NCBI GenBank assembly: GCA_001465935.1
Contig: LNKV01000048.1
Span: 124,001 to 188,000, forward strand
Reading direction: 5' to 3'
DNA: 64,000 bases
DNA from: Clarireedia homoeocarpa
Taxonomy: Eukaryota; Ascomycota; Leotiomycetes; Helotiales; Rutstroemiaceae
Both the position numbers and the translations under genes were made by a program. Below the pieces are notes generated by a model. It was not told the origin of the DNA. It was given only the letters and a program-made list of their open reading frames with translations, and ran no database searches. Of this stretch, positions 34,573 through 46,261 are shown piece after piece. Position 1 is the first letter of the stretch. Each line of letters opens with the position of its first letter.

Positions 34573-36062
34573 GGCGATAATCAGGCCGTTAGAAAGGTAT
34601 CAGAATTCCTGAGCGTGGCCAGCAACGGGGATGCATGACCTAGATCCCGAAGGTAAGCTCAGTCAGGCAGCTCAGCTCTAGAAACGAGCATAAGATTCGG
34701 TGCGCTTTAGTTTATTCTTAATTGCGTATTACAAACCAGAGCGAGACATTATCGACATTCGAAGCCGTAACCGCATCTGAGTGGACTGTGAAAACTAAAA
34801 GAGCTATAGGCTTCGGGTCAAATAGCAAAATTGAGCTTGAGGATTACTATACACTTTTCCCCAGAAAAGCAGAATTCCAGAGTTTTTTTTTTTTTTCGGA
34901 GAGAGTTAAGGAGAGATTTAATTAGATAGTAGATAATGAAAGAGAAAGCAAAGAAATATAATAATAATTAAAATTTCTATAGAAATCTATCTCCCTATCA
35001 GCATCTTGACTAGTATATCTTCAAATCTTATTATCTTGGATATAACAACTATTAGTAAAACCCATGTTATTGCTTGTGGTAGATCACGCACGGCTCAGCA
35101 TTTATGTCCAGTCCCGGTGAGAAAATTCGTGGAAAATCTGGGCTCGAGATAGCGAGGAAGAAGTTATTGGCTATTAATTATAGAGCTATCTACAATTAGT
35201 AGTAAGGCTGAAAAGCCACGTAAAACCTTAAATTCTGATATACCTGGGAGACGAAATCCTTCGATTTTGAGTAATCGTGGGGCCACCCACGATTAACCTT
35301 TTGTTCTTGGGAGTACGCCACTTCAGAAATGATACCCGTATACTCCCCGACGATTGTCTGTTGGCTAATCGAATGAACGGCAGAGCAACAAGTTCCTGAT
35401 TTCAAGAAAAAATAAACGCTTTTATTACCGTCACCGCTGAGCCGTGATCTACTGCAATCAATAACATAGGTTTTACTAATCGATACCCTTGTGTATACTA
35501 CATTGAAATGTATAATTTTATTGTAGTGTATCTACCCAAATTAAATACTTAGTAATATAACTTTTCGTATAGTTGTTATATCCAAGATAATAAGATTTGA
35601 AGATACACTACTGTAGTCAAGATGCTGATAGGAAGATAGAGATGCAATAGAAGCTCTGGGCAGCTTCTTGAGGTTTTTTTATAATTTTTGTACTTCCAAT
35701 TCCAACTATCTTAAACTATACTGAAATCTTATTCTATTCTAATTTCATTTTTGCTCTTAATAGAAACTATATTATTCAGGAATATAGTAATACAATCTTT
35801 AAGAGTTTATAGTTATAGTTATTCTGCTTTGTGTTACTAGTTTATCATCGGGATAGAATCAAAATCAAAGTAGACTTGTATATACTATTTAAAGCTGTAA
35901 ATCTAGGTTAGTCTGCCTTGCTCTTCTTGTATAGAGGTGTAATGCTTTCGGTAAAAGATTCTATCGAATGCAACAGAGGACGAATAAGTGTTACAGTTTT
36001 ACAATACGGTCTTATCCGTAACATAAATAAACTTTTCATCTGTTCTGTTGTCCTCCCTTACC
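34573..36062. other. AT-rich gene-free region with inverted-repeat element
   Basis: No coding signal is seen. Most of it is very AT-rich, with a poly-T run near 34883-34896. It contains the inverted-repeat element listed separately and ends at the 3' end of the minus-strand coiled-coil gene. Confidence 0.6.
34975..35652. mobile_element. Inverted-repeat (foldback/MITE-like) element with nested insertion
   Basis: A left arm at about 34975-35100 is repeated in inverted orientation at about 35435-35652. Matching blocks include CAGCATCTTGACTA, TCTTCAAATCTTATTATC and ATTAGTAAAACC, with few mismatches. The right arm is longer because about 90 bp (35481-35570) is inserted between TTTTACTAAT and AGTTGTTATA, which are contiguous in the left arm. 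The insert carries its own imperfect inverted repeat (GATAC...ACTACA / TGTAGTGTATC). The internal 334 bp has no coding capacity. I could not define target-site duplications. Confidence 0.75.
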
Positions 36063-38234
36063 TCATATCCATTCAGGTACCACCTCCATTTTCGACGCCG
36101 GATCGAAAAGTATCGTCTGAGCCTCACATCCCACATCGTCCCAATACACTCCAGCCTTCTGCACCACTCTTGCCCCAGCGCTCTTCCTATTTTCATCTCC
36201 ACCCCTCTCATACCTATAGAACTCCACCATCGGTCTCGTAGCCAGCTGAATCGTTCTCCCAGCATACTCTAGATGCTCATCGCCCCCAGATACTTGCCGA
36301 AGCAGCCCAAAGCGTTCTACAACCCCCGCTCTCGGTTCCCCATCTAACTCCTCAATTCCCAAAACCCGCACATCCATCCTCGCACTCCAAGCCATATACG
36401 CTAGCTCAGCCATGCCTTTGTAGATTAAAACGATTTTCTTCATATCCTCGCTCGACACACGTGACAGAAGATAACGTGTAGGGCCCGCCAGAAAATGTGC
36501 AGCGTTGCGTTCAGCCGCAGTGACGATTAGCGCTTGCGTAATGTCGTGAATGCGAGGAGCAGGTTTGGGATCGTGTGGTTTGCGTTCTGGGCGCAAGATG
36601 CGCAAGGTATCGGCGCGCCAGGTCGATGTGGCTTTCTCGTCTGCTAAAGAAGGCCCAATAGTTAGTTGCGATGATATCGGATGTAAATAAGAAGAACCGG
36701 GAAAGGGGTACTTACAAGATTTCGCAACTTCGTATAAATCTTTCAACTCTTTGGTGTTCCCTTCAGAGAGAAAGAAAAATGGATTCTTGAATATTGACGT
36801 GAAGATGTGATGATTGAGTAGCGCTTCAAGAAGTAGACTGCGTGAACCATATACACCGCAATGATTCTTCATTGTGATTTCAGATGTACCATCTTCAATC
36901 TTCATAACGGCTTTCAACGCTTGAATCAACTCCGTTCGTTCTTCATCAGTCCATCGAATATCAAGTGCTCTCGTGTTTGCTCTCGCCCATTGATGTATCA
37001 TGGTTTGTAATCTCTTTAACTCCAGCCCGGAGTCAGCGAGTGATGGCTGCGGCCATGGTCTGACTTCTTCCCTCTTGGAAACTTCTTCCCTCTTGAAAAC
37101 TTCTTCTTGAAGTCGAAGTTTCAATGATTTGTTCTCTTTTTTGATTTCTTGCTGCCGCTTCAGAAGTCGTGCGTTCTCAACCCTTAACACCCTCACCTCA
37201 TCCTCCAACTCCAACCTACCCCTATTATTGTCCCATTGCTCTCTCAAATAGCGACTCTCATATGTCTCCGTAATTCCTTTCTCTAGAGATTCATAACCTT
37301 CTCCATTCTGCTCAAGTCCCTCAATCTGCCCTCTTAGACCTTGAATCTCCTGTTCTCTTGCCGCGCGCCATTCATTCTGTTTCTTACCAAACCGCACAGG
37401 ATCATCCGGATCCCTCAAGTGAGTCTTTATAAGCTCAATACTTAGTTCGTCTACTTTCATCTTCTCCCTCACCAACTCATCCTCAAGCTTTATCGTATAG
37501 CTCCTAGCACCGCGAAGTCGCTCTCTATCCTCTTTATGTTTTCCTTTCTCTATTCCTAATGCTTCCTGCAGCGCTTCGTTGCAATCCTGACTTTTGACTT
37601 TGTGGAAGTCTTCTTGTAGAGATTTTAGTTCTTGCTGGAGTTTGGTCATTTGAACTAGGGTATCTTCCTGTTCTCTCTCTAATTCCTGTCGCCTGGTTCG
37701 CTGTCTTCGTAGCTCTGCTTTGAGTGCTAGGTGAGGTGCACCGTTGATGTCTTCTATCTTTTGTTCACCTGTCTTTTTTTCTGTGGAGTCCTTTTCCGCG
37801 GCTAGTCTATCTCTCTCGTCCCTCAGCCTCTCAACCTGCATCTCCAGCTCTTCTATCCGCCGCCTATCATCCCCTCTCCCCTCATCAACACATCCAACCC
37901 CACTCCAAACATCTCCCTCTAAACCATCACCCCGCTTTCCCAATCTCTCCAAAACCCCATCCCTCTCCCTCAGCACCCCCCTCAACCTCTCCCTCCCCTT
38001 CCTCACCACCCACTCCAACTCCCTACATCTCCTACCGCACTCCCTCTCCTTCATTTCCACCTCCTCTCTCCTCTTCTCCTCTATCCTCACCTTTTCTTCC
38101 CACTCCCCAATTTCCAACCTCCTTAGTGTTCTCTCCCGTTCCAATATATCTTGTAATACCGCGTTGCGTTGTTTTTTCGTTTTGAGATCGGTTTGTAATT
38201 GGATTATTTGGGTTTTGAGGAGATCGGGAGACAT
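36063..38234 (-). CDS. Coiled-coil protein of unknown function
   Basis: Start is the ATG at 38234. The frame is open throughout, but a consensus 72-bp intron (GTAAGT...CTAAC...TTTAG) lies at 36715-36644 on the minus strand. Because its length divides by three it is easily missed. Splicing gives 699 aa (exons 38234-36716 and 36643-36063). Residues 1-390 are almost continuous Glu/Lys/Arg/Leu-rich coiled coil (for example LQTDLKTKKQRNAVLQDI). The C-terminal ~300 residues look helical and globular, with no motif I recognise. A structural or scaffolding role is a guess. Confidence 0.72.
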   Translation of the reverse strand: MSPDLLKTQIIQLQTDLKTKKQRNAVLQDILERERTLRRLEIGEWEEKVRIEEKRREEVEMKERECGRRCRELEWVVRKGRERLRGVLRERDGVLERLGKRGDGLEGDVWSGVGCVDEGRGDDRRRIEELEMQVERLRDERDRLAAEKDSTEKKTGEQKIEDINGAPHLALKAELRRQRTRRQELEREQEDTLVQMTKLQQELKSLQEDFHKVKSQDCNEALQEALGIEKGKHKEDRERLRGARSYTIKLEDELVREKMKVDELSIELIKTHLRDPDDPVRFGKKQNEWRAAREQEIQGLRGQIEGLEQNGEGYESLEKGITETYESRYLREQWDNNRGRLELEDEVRVLRVENARLLKRQQEIKKENKSLKLRLQEEVFKREEVSKREEVRPWPQPSLADSGLELKRLQTMIHQWARANTRALDIRWTDEERTELIQALKAVMKIEDGTSEITMKNHCGVYGSRSLLLEALLNHHIFTSIFKNPFFFLSEGNTKELKDLYEVAKSCKYPFPGSSYLHPISSQLTIGPSLADEKATSTWRADTLRILRPERKPHDPKPAPRIHDITQALIVTAAERNAAHFLAGPTRYLLSRVSSEDMKKIVLIYKGMAELAYMAWSARMDVRVLGIEELDGEPRAGVVERFGLLRQVSGGDEHLEYAGRTIQLATRPMVEFYRYERGGDENRKSAGARVVQKAGVYWDDVGCEAQTILFDPASKMEVVPEWI

Positions 38235-38991
38235 GGTTGGTGGGCTGAGCGGTGAATATCAAAGATTGAGAGAGTTTCTGATCTTTTGTTTTTGTTTATG
38301 GGAGCGGACGGTATGTTTAGTAGTCGGGTGTCTGCTGTAGATGTTTGACTCGGGAGAGGTTGTTTTGAAATAACAATACCAAGTAGAAGAGAGAATGACT
38401 ACAGGAGAGCAGTTTTGTTCAGAGCTGCACAGTTACCAATTGTTCTGTCTATGCAGCTGTTCAGCCCAATAACAGACTGTAGAGGTGATGGCAACTAACT
38501 GCCTTGTACTATAGAGACCAAGCTATGGTTGGGTAGATGTCTACACTCGGATATCTCATCTGTATTCTTGTAGAGTGCCGGTGGAGGGGGAAATTTTACC
38601 AGCACGTAAAACTAATATAACATCGCGATATGAAAATGGATAATTTCCTAGATTCTCACGCTTACCGGTCTAAATACTTTTCAAGTGAGCAGCTATAGTA
38701 CATCTTACGCACAGCCTGAATTTCAATCTGGAAAAACAAGGCAGAGGCACTTGATAGAGAGATAGCCACACGAGCACCCGATGAATAGAATAGAACAATG
38801 TTACGATTGTAGTGAGAACTCCCCGAGGCCAACCCAATAAGTCCATAATCAGCCACTGCAAATTATCTCAACGCCGACTTTGACTATATTTTCACAGAAC
38901 ATAAATCCACCAAACGCACTTTATTTAATCCATAGCACCCAACACCGTAAACCCCTATACCGAGATAGTTGACAAACACCCCTGCTTCAGC
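38235..38991. other. Intergenic region
   Basis: Upstream of the coiled-coil gene and downstream of the minus-strand E2 gene. No gene is recognised. Confidence 0.4.
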
Positions 38992-39971
38992 CTACTTCCC
39001 AAGCAACATCTTAAGAACCATGGCTACCAAGCATACTACGATTCCGGCGATCGCTCGATCCACCCATATCGGTACACCGTCGTTGGACCTAATGTGTGCT
39101 TGAACTATTCGTCTCTGTGGATGTGGTTGAGGCTGTGCTTGTGCCTGCGGAGGAAGTGAGATCGTGGCTGTAGGCTGAGGGGCCGTTTGCGCTGGTCTGG
39201 CTGGTGGATATGCTTGGGGTGCGGGTTCTGGGTGGCGCACAGATTCATCTTCCGTCCTGGTCGCTGATGGTTGTTGCGTGTTCTGAGCCTCATTTTGCTT
39301 CTCCTCCCCTGCATCTTTCTTGATCGCAAATTGCATCTCGGGCGGCACCTTCTCTTCCTCTCTTGCTGCGCTTCCCTCGCCCCGCTCCTCCTCCATCTCT
39401 TTAGCTGCTCGTTCCACTTCCCCCAAGATCTCCTCGCAGCTCTTCCCTCCACAGACGGAACACCTCCATCCTCTACTCTCCCCCGCCATCCTCTTCCGTA
39501 CACTTTCATTCGCATCTACACCCCCCAATTGTCCAGCAGGACTTGATTCCATAAATGCTCTTAGCGCAACCAAGGCTGTTCGGATCCCCCACGCCGGTTG
39601 CCATGTCTCTTCATGATGTCCACTTATACTCAGACAGATTTCGCGGTTAACTTCGAAACGACCGCTTGGAGTAAGGAAGCGAAATGAGGGAGGGCGCAGT
39701 GGGTACTGAGGTGGTAATACGATGCGACCATGATAGATCCCGTCGGCGTAGGGAGAAGATGGAGGACCGCGGAGGGTGAAGTGCCAATCAAAGAGATTGG
39801 TGTCGGATGCTGGGGAAGCCGTGTAGTCTGGAGAAGGGCATGTGGAAAGTTCGGCTGCTTCCTTCACTAGTAGAGGGTTAGCATGTCTGGGGGTGGTTTG
39901 GAGATGCGATTTGGAGGTGGTGTACTTATGCGCTTCATAGTGGGGGACTTAGAATTGTAAGTAGTCGCCAT
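38992..39971 (-). CDS. Ubiquitin-conjugating enzyme E2 J1/Ubc6-like, ER-anchored
   Basis: A tail-anchored E2 expected at the ER membrane, serving ER-associated degradation. Minus-strand exons are 39971-39926 and 39866-38992, with a 59-bp intron. The short first exon supplies MATTYNSKSPTMKRI and the splice completes MKEAAEL, matching the UBE2J1 N terminus; total 306 aa. The UBC core reads LFDWHFTLRGPP, YHGRIVLPPQYPLRPPSF and GRFEVNREICLSISGHHEETWQPAW, with the catalytic Cys near residue 92. The WQPAWGIRTAL segment is typical of the J group. A charged, Pro/Gln-rich linker leads to a single C-terminal membrane segment (AIAGIVVCLVAMVLKMLL). Confidence 0.92.
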
Positions 39972-40603
39972 CGTGGGCGATTATTAGGAAAGTCGCCGTA
40001 TCAGTAATGCAGATATGGTAGAAATCCAATGCGATAAATGGTGAATTGAAATTGAAGTCTGAATAAAAAACAAGAGAAAGAGGACAAGGAAAGGGATTGT
40101 TATGGAGATTATATGTAATTTCAGGACAGTTTGACCTTGGTTCTGAAGCTCTGGCTCCGGCATGAGGAGATAACACTAGCGCCGAACGTAGCGCTACCGA
40201 TAACGTGGCCTTCAGCGATGATGGAGCACACGTGACTCAATTCCAAGTTCTAAATAAAGACTTGCTTGGAAATGCCGCGCAGATCTGTGGATACTAGCCA
40301 GGGGCTGAGGTTGCTACACAGCATCAAATACATGGAATTGAGTGGGGAAGCAGTGATAACAGAGCGAAAGAAGGTCTTGTTTGCAGGACAAATGCGCTCC
40401 ATTGTAACCCGAGAATAAAAAGCTAGCCATATATCCAATTTAAACGGGTTAAAATATATTTAATGAGATGTGAAAAAGTTATACCACCGTAGTATCTTTC
40501 TTTTTGTTTTCCAGATCCATCCAAGTAGCTATTAAGTAGGTGGGTATTAACCTATAATACAAGTTCCAAATCCTTACAGCTCCAAATTCCAAAGCGTAAA
40601 TAT
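39972..40603. other. Intergenic region
   Basis: This is the E2 promoter region and the 3' flank of the palmitoyltransferase gene. No gene is seen. Confidence 0.4.
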
Positions 40604-42221
40604 CTAGTCTACATCATCATGACCGTCCCAACCTCTAACATCATCTTTCTGTCGTGATATCGTATTTCCACGTAAAGTGTTCGTGACAACTCCCACCTTT
40701 TGCGGCCAACCATGTGTAGCCTTTCGATCCAATATTCGTCTTTCCGCTTCGTCCTCATCACTGCTGAGCTCGTAGTCATCCTCGTCGCTGGTCCTTCGAG
40801 AAAATGTTTGCATAGAAACGGAGTTCCTATCGGCGCCATCCATATCTACATATTGACTTGGGTTTCGTCCAAGAATTCGGTCAGCCTTGGATTGTGATCG
40901 ATTTACTCGACTGGGCGTGGGTGAAACGTAATGTCTACCAGCACCTTCTGATTGTTGTTGAGGCATGATTTGGGCTGGTAGATCGGCACCCCAGCCCGCA
41001 GCACTTTCTCTTCTTCTTTGTGCCTCTCGCTCTTCTGCTAGTCTTTCTCTGGCCTCCAACCATTTCGGACTTGGTTCCCAACTCCAGCCATCGCCAATGG
41101 TATTACAAATAGGTATTGGCCATAAAAGTGGTTTTGGTCCGAATAAATGTCTCAGGTTTCTCTTCCAGCCAAGGTCAAACGCACTTGGTAGCTTCTCCGA
41201 GTCTTGCTCGTCAAGATATTCTTCGTATCGCTCGCGTGCCCTAGCCCTTTCGACCTCTTCATATGACTGCTGTCGTTGCTGTCCGTGATTCATTGCAATT
41301 GGTTGAATTTCACCATTCGCGTGAATATCTCGGTATTGCCCTTGGTAATCAGGTCTACGGTTCTCTGGGATATACTGCGGTCGCATGGATTTCCGCAGTG
41401 GTGATAAATATCTAGTCTTTTCCAAACATTCGATTGTAGTCTGACCTCGAGATGCCAGTAGAATATGCCAACCAGTGAAACCTCCCAAGACCAGTCCGAT
41501 GATTCCGGAGATTACAACCAGCATAACGTAGTTGACAGGTAGCAGAGAGTCGGTGTGCTCGCCATCGCTCAAAATTTCCCTCCAGACCCAAGTCCCCGAC
41601 ACACCGAAACAAAGGAAACAGAAAAGTGTTGTATAGATCAGGAACAAGAGGAAGGCTTTATGATTTCGTAGACCGACACAGGTAGAAAGCCATGGACAAT
41701 GGTGGTCCATTTTCAAAACGCAGGTACCGCATGTCGAGCAATGATGTGACCGATCTGGTTTCCTTGCTTGACACTTTTTACAATATCTGAGTTCTCCATT
41801 TGCTTTCACGGTGAAACTGGTCGCGACTGGATTATGTGTAGGTAAAGCGCTATATCCACTGTTTCCGCTTGTTGTGGTTCCGGGGCTCGTGAATACTGCT
41901 GTTGAGTAGGACCAGTTGAGGAGAAGGTATAGAAGGATGCCGAGAAATGATGTGCCTTTGCCTTTTGTTGTACCCTGTCAGCACTGCAGAGTAATCTGGT
42001 TAATTGAGAAGAGACCAACCAATCCATCGCGTCCTACTTCCATCTGCAAGAAATCCAATTGTAGCTTCCACCCAGACCGCCCAAGTTGTAATGCTGTATA
42101 CGAATGCGAGAGGAAAGTAGGTTGCAGCGACACAGCAATATCTTTCGCATTTTCTAGCCCATCTTCGAGGCATTCTGGTAGGGGATCTCGGGCTCCTCGA
42201 GGGTGTTGATAGAGTATCCAT
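40604..42221 (-). CDS. DHHC palmitoyltransferase, Pfa3-like
   Basis: A membrane enzyme that S-palmitoylates proteins. Minus-strand exons are 42221-42020 and 41961-40604. The 58-bp intron joins RTRWI-G to KGTSFLGI; this acceptor keeps the best family continuity although an earlier AG exists. Product 519 aa. Four membrane segments are visible (near FPLAFVYSITTWAVWV, FLGILLYLLLNW, FLLFLIYTTLFCFLCF and YVMLVVISGIIGLVLGGF). Between TM2 and TM3 is the Cys-rich domain, starting CKKCQARKPDRSHHCSTCG, with DHHC at about residues 153-156. The long C-terminal tail is charged and disordered. Closest known type is vacuolar Pfa3; that is an inference from layout. Confidence 0.9.
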
Positions 42222-43608
42222 TAGTGTTCGCAGGTCATCATTTTCGGAGTGAACATTATTTGGAGATTTGAAGCAGTTAAATGTGGAAATGGGACGAGTC
42301 AAGTTAAGTTAGTGTAAGGGTATGGGCATTTGGTGTCTTTGAGGCTGAGCGCTGGCTGACGAAACGACACTAAAACCGGCTTCGGAGTTTACCGCCATCC
42401 GAACCTTGTCGGTTTATTGGACAAAGCACCTCGTCCGCCGTCTCTCGTCTGCCGTCTCTCGTCTGCCGTCTCTCGTCTCTCGTCTGCTGTCTCTCGTCTC
42501 TCATCCCTCGTCTCTCATCAATCATACATAACCCAGGAAGAGAAAAAGAATCAGGAGGAGGACTAGGACCGGCAGAGGAGGAAGCAGAGGAATAATAGTT
42601 GTGCCAGGCGCATAGCATTCTTTATGGCATTTATGTCCTGGCTGCCACATAGCTACCACATTCTATGCGGCGCAAAGCAAGGCTATTGGACATCGAAGCC
42701 AAAGAGAAGTAAGAATAGGACTACGCCTGGCTGCACTGGGCTGGACCGGACTGATTGAGATCTCATTTCTGCCCGGTCTTCAAACTTGCACTGCGCTGGT
42801 ATTCTCTGCAGTTGGGGATAGCCTTTAAATGTACAGTTGGAGCCCATTCACTCGGGCAATAATGAATCTTTAACTTCTCCGCCACTACTAGAGCGATGAT
42901 ACAGCAGCACAGCTCTGTGCTGGAAAAAGAGCAACATGGAAAACGGCAGTAAGCCTTTACTTTTTCGTTCTGAGCAAGTTCAATTGAAGCACGCATGTGG
43001 AATTTCGGGCCACAAACCTATGCGCATCCTCTTCTCTCCCGTGAAAAGTGGCATCACAGTATCCTTTCAATCCAGGATTTGCCATATTTCTGCCAAATCA
43101 CTCGAACATTCTTCTATTCACCACTGTATCAATCTTGCTCCAACTTCTCCCGGCAACACCTCTGTAAGCTCTCAATTTGGCCGAGTTTTTACTTTTCGCC
43201 TACGGTGGAACTAACAAGTAACGAGCCTTGAGCTCGACCTCGATGATTTAACATCTCCATCTCTTCCTTCTTGCAAAATCAACTTTCTCTACAACGCCTC
43301 AGTCATCACACAATTGATACCAACACTGAATGCCATATCTCTCTTTCCTCACTCTTCTCTCACAAAAAGGTGACAAAGCATCTGGATCAATTCGACCATC
43401 GATCCAAGTGTGTTCCAGAAATAGATATATCACAATTTCTCTCATCAACACATTTGAACCACCAGATTGTTTTAAACGCCGTCCAAACCTCTATAGTTCT
43501 CGTCAACATCTATCTTGTTTAAAAGGGACAGAAAAGAAGGATCCTTCAGGTCAACCAATATCTCGATCAGTCTGCGAAGCTTTTGTCATAGGTCAAGAGG
43601 CTACCAAG
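42222..43608. other. Divergent intergenic region
   Basis: The shared upstream region of the palmitoyltransferase and C2H2 genes. It contains a CTCGTCTGCCGT-type simple repeat at 42430-42517. An ATG-started frame at 42936 has no recognisable domain and may be a leader ORF of the C2H2 gene. Confidence 0.5.
42430..42517. repeat. CTCGTCTGCCGT-type simple repeat
   Basis: Imperfect pyrimidine-rich units of 7 and 14 bp (TCTCGTC and GTCTGCCGTCTC) are repeated head to tail. Confidence 0.8.
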
Positions 43609-45270
43609 ATGACTACTCCAAAGGGAGCAACTGCTAGAATTTCCTGCAAGTTTTGTCCACTTACTTTTCCTACATGGGAGCAATATCATCAGCATAAAAT
43701 CTCGACTCCAGACCATAGATGTTGCGATATTTGCAGCGTCGATTTTGAGACTGACGAAAGCCTTAGGCACCATCGTAGCATGGTAGGCGTAACTTCTACT
43801 TGATACCGTTCATCAAAACTTACTCTTCTTCCCAGATACACCCATCGGAGCAAGACCTGCAATGCCTCGGTTGTGGCCAGAAGTTTGTTCGCCTTGGCTC
43901 TCTTGTTGGTCATCTTGAATTAGAAACATGTCCTGCAATTAGTAAATCGCAGAGAATGGATCAGGCTGCGAGGAAACGACAACGAAACGAAGTTAACGCC
44001 AAGTTTAGTGCTAGACTGAAAATCTTCGATGAGAGTGTTGGACTGAAATCACGAATTTCTATAATGGATGCTGATGATGTTGCTTGCAACTATCCTGTCG
44101 GGAGACAGATTCAGAACGACCGCGGACCTATGGTGCAAGAAACTGGTGGCTGGAATGCTACCTGTAAGAACGCTCCCAAAACCCATAGATTGTCCTTGTG
44201 CTAACGTCCGCCTAGTGCCAGATGAGATTCTAAACGAGGAGACGCGTCGCCTGGACCAGTTGGGCGTGAAAGACACACCACCATCTAGCCCTGCGAAACT
44301 TGAGGATGACTTAATTTCATTCAGCAAGGATGACATTACGAAGGGTATGAGCAAGAATACGTGGTCTGCTCCTAAGAAGGGCAAAACTTCAACGGGCAAG
44401 GTAGAAAATGTCCAGTACGAGTATCCAGAGAACGGTTTCCCTAGACGTATCGCACCTTCCATGAAAGAAAATGACTTCCCTTCTTTACCTACCCAGGAGT
44501 TCAAGGATGCCGGATTCAATGTCCCAAATATTATGGATGAGCCAATTGCCGACATGAGCTTGGGATCGATCTGGGATACCAAGCATCTTTTCCCCTGGGC
44601 AGTCAGAGCAGATGTTCCCTTTAGCTCATCACAAGCTGGAGACTCAGTTGCACCTCATGGAAAAGGAACACAAACCCGAATGCGTCAACTTATAAACCCC
44701 CTGCCAGACAAGGTCTGGGCACCATACGATCCGAGTGACCCTTCCTTCCGTGCTGAGAGATATTGGGTTACATTCACCAAAAAGTACAAGTGTCCCCATA
44801 AACTATGCAAGTAAGTTCATACCTGTCTCTCTATGATTTGTTTTACCGTCTCGTCTTTTGCGATCTTCTCACCATTGAGTTTTTGAAGGAAGAGTTACGA
44901 TACTGAGGGAGGTTTTATCTCACATCTTCGATCCGCCACCCATTCCAGTAAAAAATTGACTTGTTCCAACTGTTATCGAATCTTCCACACTTGGACCGCT
45001 TTGACCCAACATTGCGAATCTCAAGGAGTGCGATGCAAGATCCGCGACAATGACAATTACGCTGCGGAAGTAGCAAAAATAACCTCGGGGATTGGTGACA
45101 TAGATGGAGTTCACGCCGATAATACAGTCAGATATAGAGTTAACCCAGATGAGTTCCCACGAGGTGTCAATTTGGAGAGTTTTGCTAGGAATCACAAGCA
45201 AAAAGAAGAAGAAATCGCGAAGGAAAAGGAGAATTATTGGGTAAACCGTAATAAGGAAATGGAGTGGTAG
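43609..45270 (+). CDS. C2H2 zinc-finger protein
   Basis: Four exons (43609-43782, 43836-44163, 44216-44810, 44889-45270; introns 53, 52 and 78 bp) give 492 aa. Splices restore zinc-finger sequence each time. The first ~100 residues hold three finger-like units: CKFCPLTFPTWEQYHQH, CCDICSVDFETDESLRHH and CLGCGQKFVRLGSLVGH. A pair sits at the end: CPHKLCKKSYDTEGGFISH and CSNCYRIFHTWTALTQH. Between them is a polar region without a recognised fold. Fingers at both ends with a long spacer suggest nucleic-acid or protein binding; targets are unknown. The start follows a long leader, and an upstream start cannot be ruled out. Confidence 0.82.
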
Positions 45271-46261
45271 ATTGATATTTCTTGTGCTAGAGACTGCGGG
45301 TAGCGCTCGAGCTTCGTTCTTGGTGCTAATTCGCCTTCTTCATAATGAACTGGGGACGTTTCCTTTCGGATGGAGGGGCAGGGTTTACGAATTCCCACGT
45401 CGTCGGTATTTTGCCTTGTTTTCTTTCTCGCTTCATTCCAGAACTTGCGTGGATATCAACCTTTCTGCTCCTGATGTCCTGCTTAACTATTCATTCAATT
45501 TACTCAATTACAGTTAGCATACAAAACCCGGATATATTCTTCGTCCAAATCCAATATTTTACTTTTTAATACTGCAGGGATGATTTAGTCACGAAGATAA
45601 AATCCAACATGCCTGTGTGTAGCAATGCTAAGAGAGAGAAGGATTATTTGGATACTATACAGCATTTCTCCAATGCTTTCACATGCTGCCAATAAGTAGT
45701 TATCACGATCGCGACTACTTGCATACATACCCGAAACCTCCGAGTAAAACCTACAAGCAGTAAGAATGGTGGTAATGAGTGACTAACATGCAACAACTAA
45801 TAGCCTTAGTAGCTTCATAAGTAGGCTATATTCTACCTCTATTCAGCAAATACAAACCTCAACTTCGGCGAAGTTGACCCTTGTTCGGGTACCCGATTGC
45901 CGACGATGCTGGTGGCGTCACGTGTAGTAAGCTGGCTGCCGGCTTGGCTTCTGCATTTGGAGTCTTCGAGTTGTACGAAGATGCTTGGCAATGCGGACGA
46001 TATTTGTTTCTGGTTCAGTTTTTTGAACATCTCCGCGAAGGCGCTGCAATATGGGAGGAGAATGAATAAGGGAGTATCAGGAGGTGGGCGTGGAAAAGAG
46101 AGTTTGGTGACAAAGAGTTGAGTTAGAGAGGAGTATAAAGAAGGGGAAAGAAAAATGGTAGATTGGGTTTTGGTGAAACCAGATTCAATCCTTTGTTCTA
46201 TTACCTAACTGCATTGACAAGTACAGCAAAATCATCCTCATCACACCACTTACCAGACAAA
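45271..46261. other. Intergenic region
   Basis: 3' flank of the C2H2 gene and promoter of the oxidoreductase gene. No gene or repeat of note. Confidence 0.4.

Noticed and set aside
37744..38340. Plus-strand Ser/Leu-rich open frame of 198 codons
   Set aside because: It lies antisense to the coiled-coil gene and its composition simply mirrors the Glu/Arg/Leu-rich codons there.
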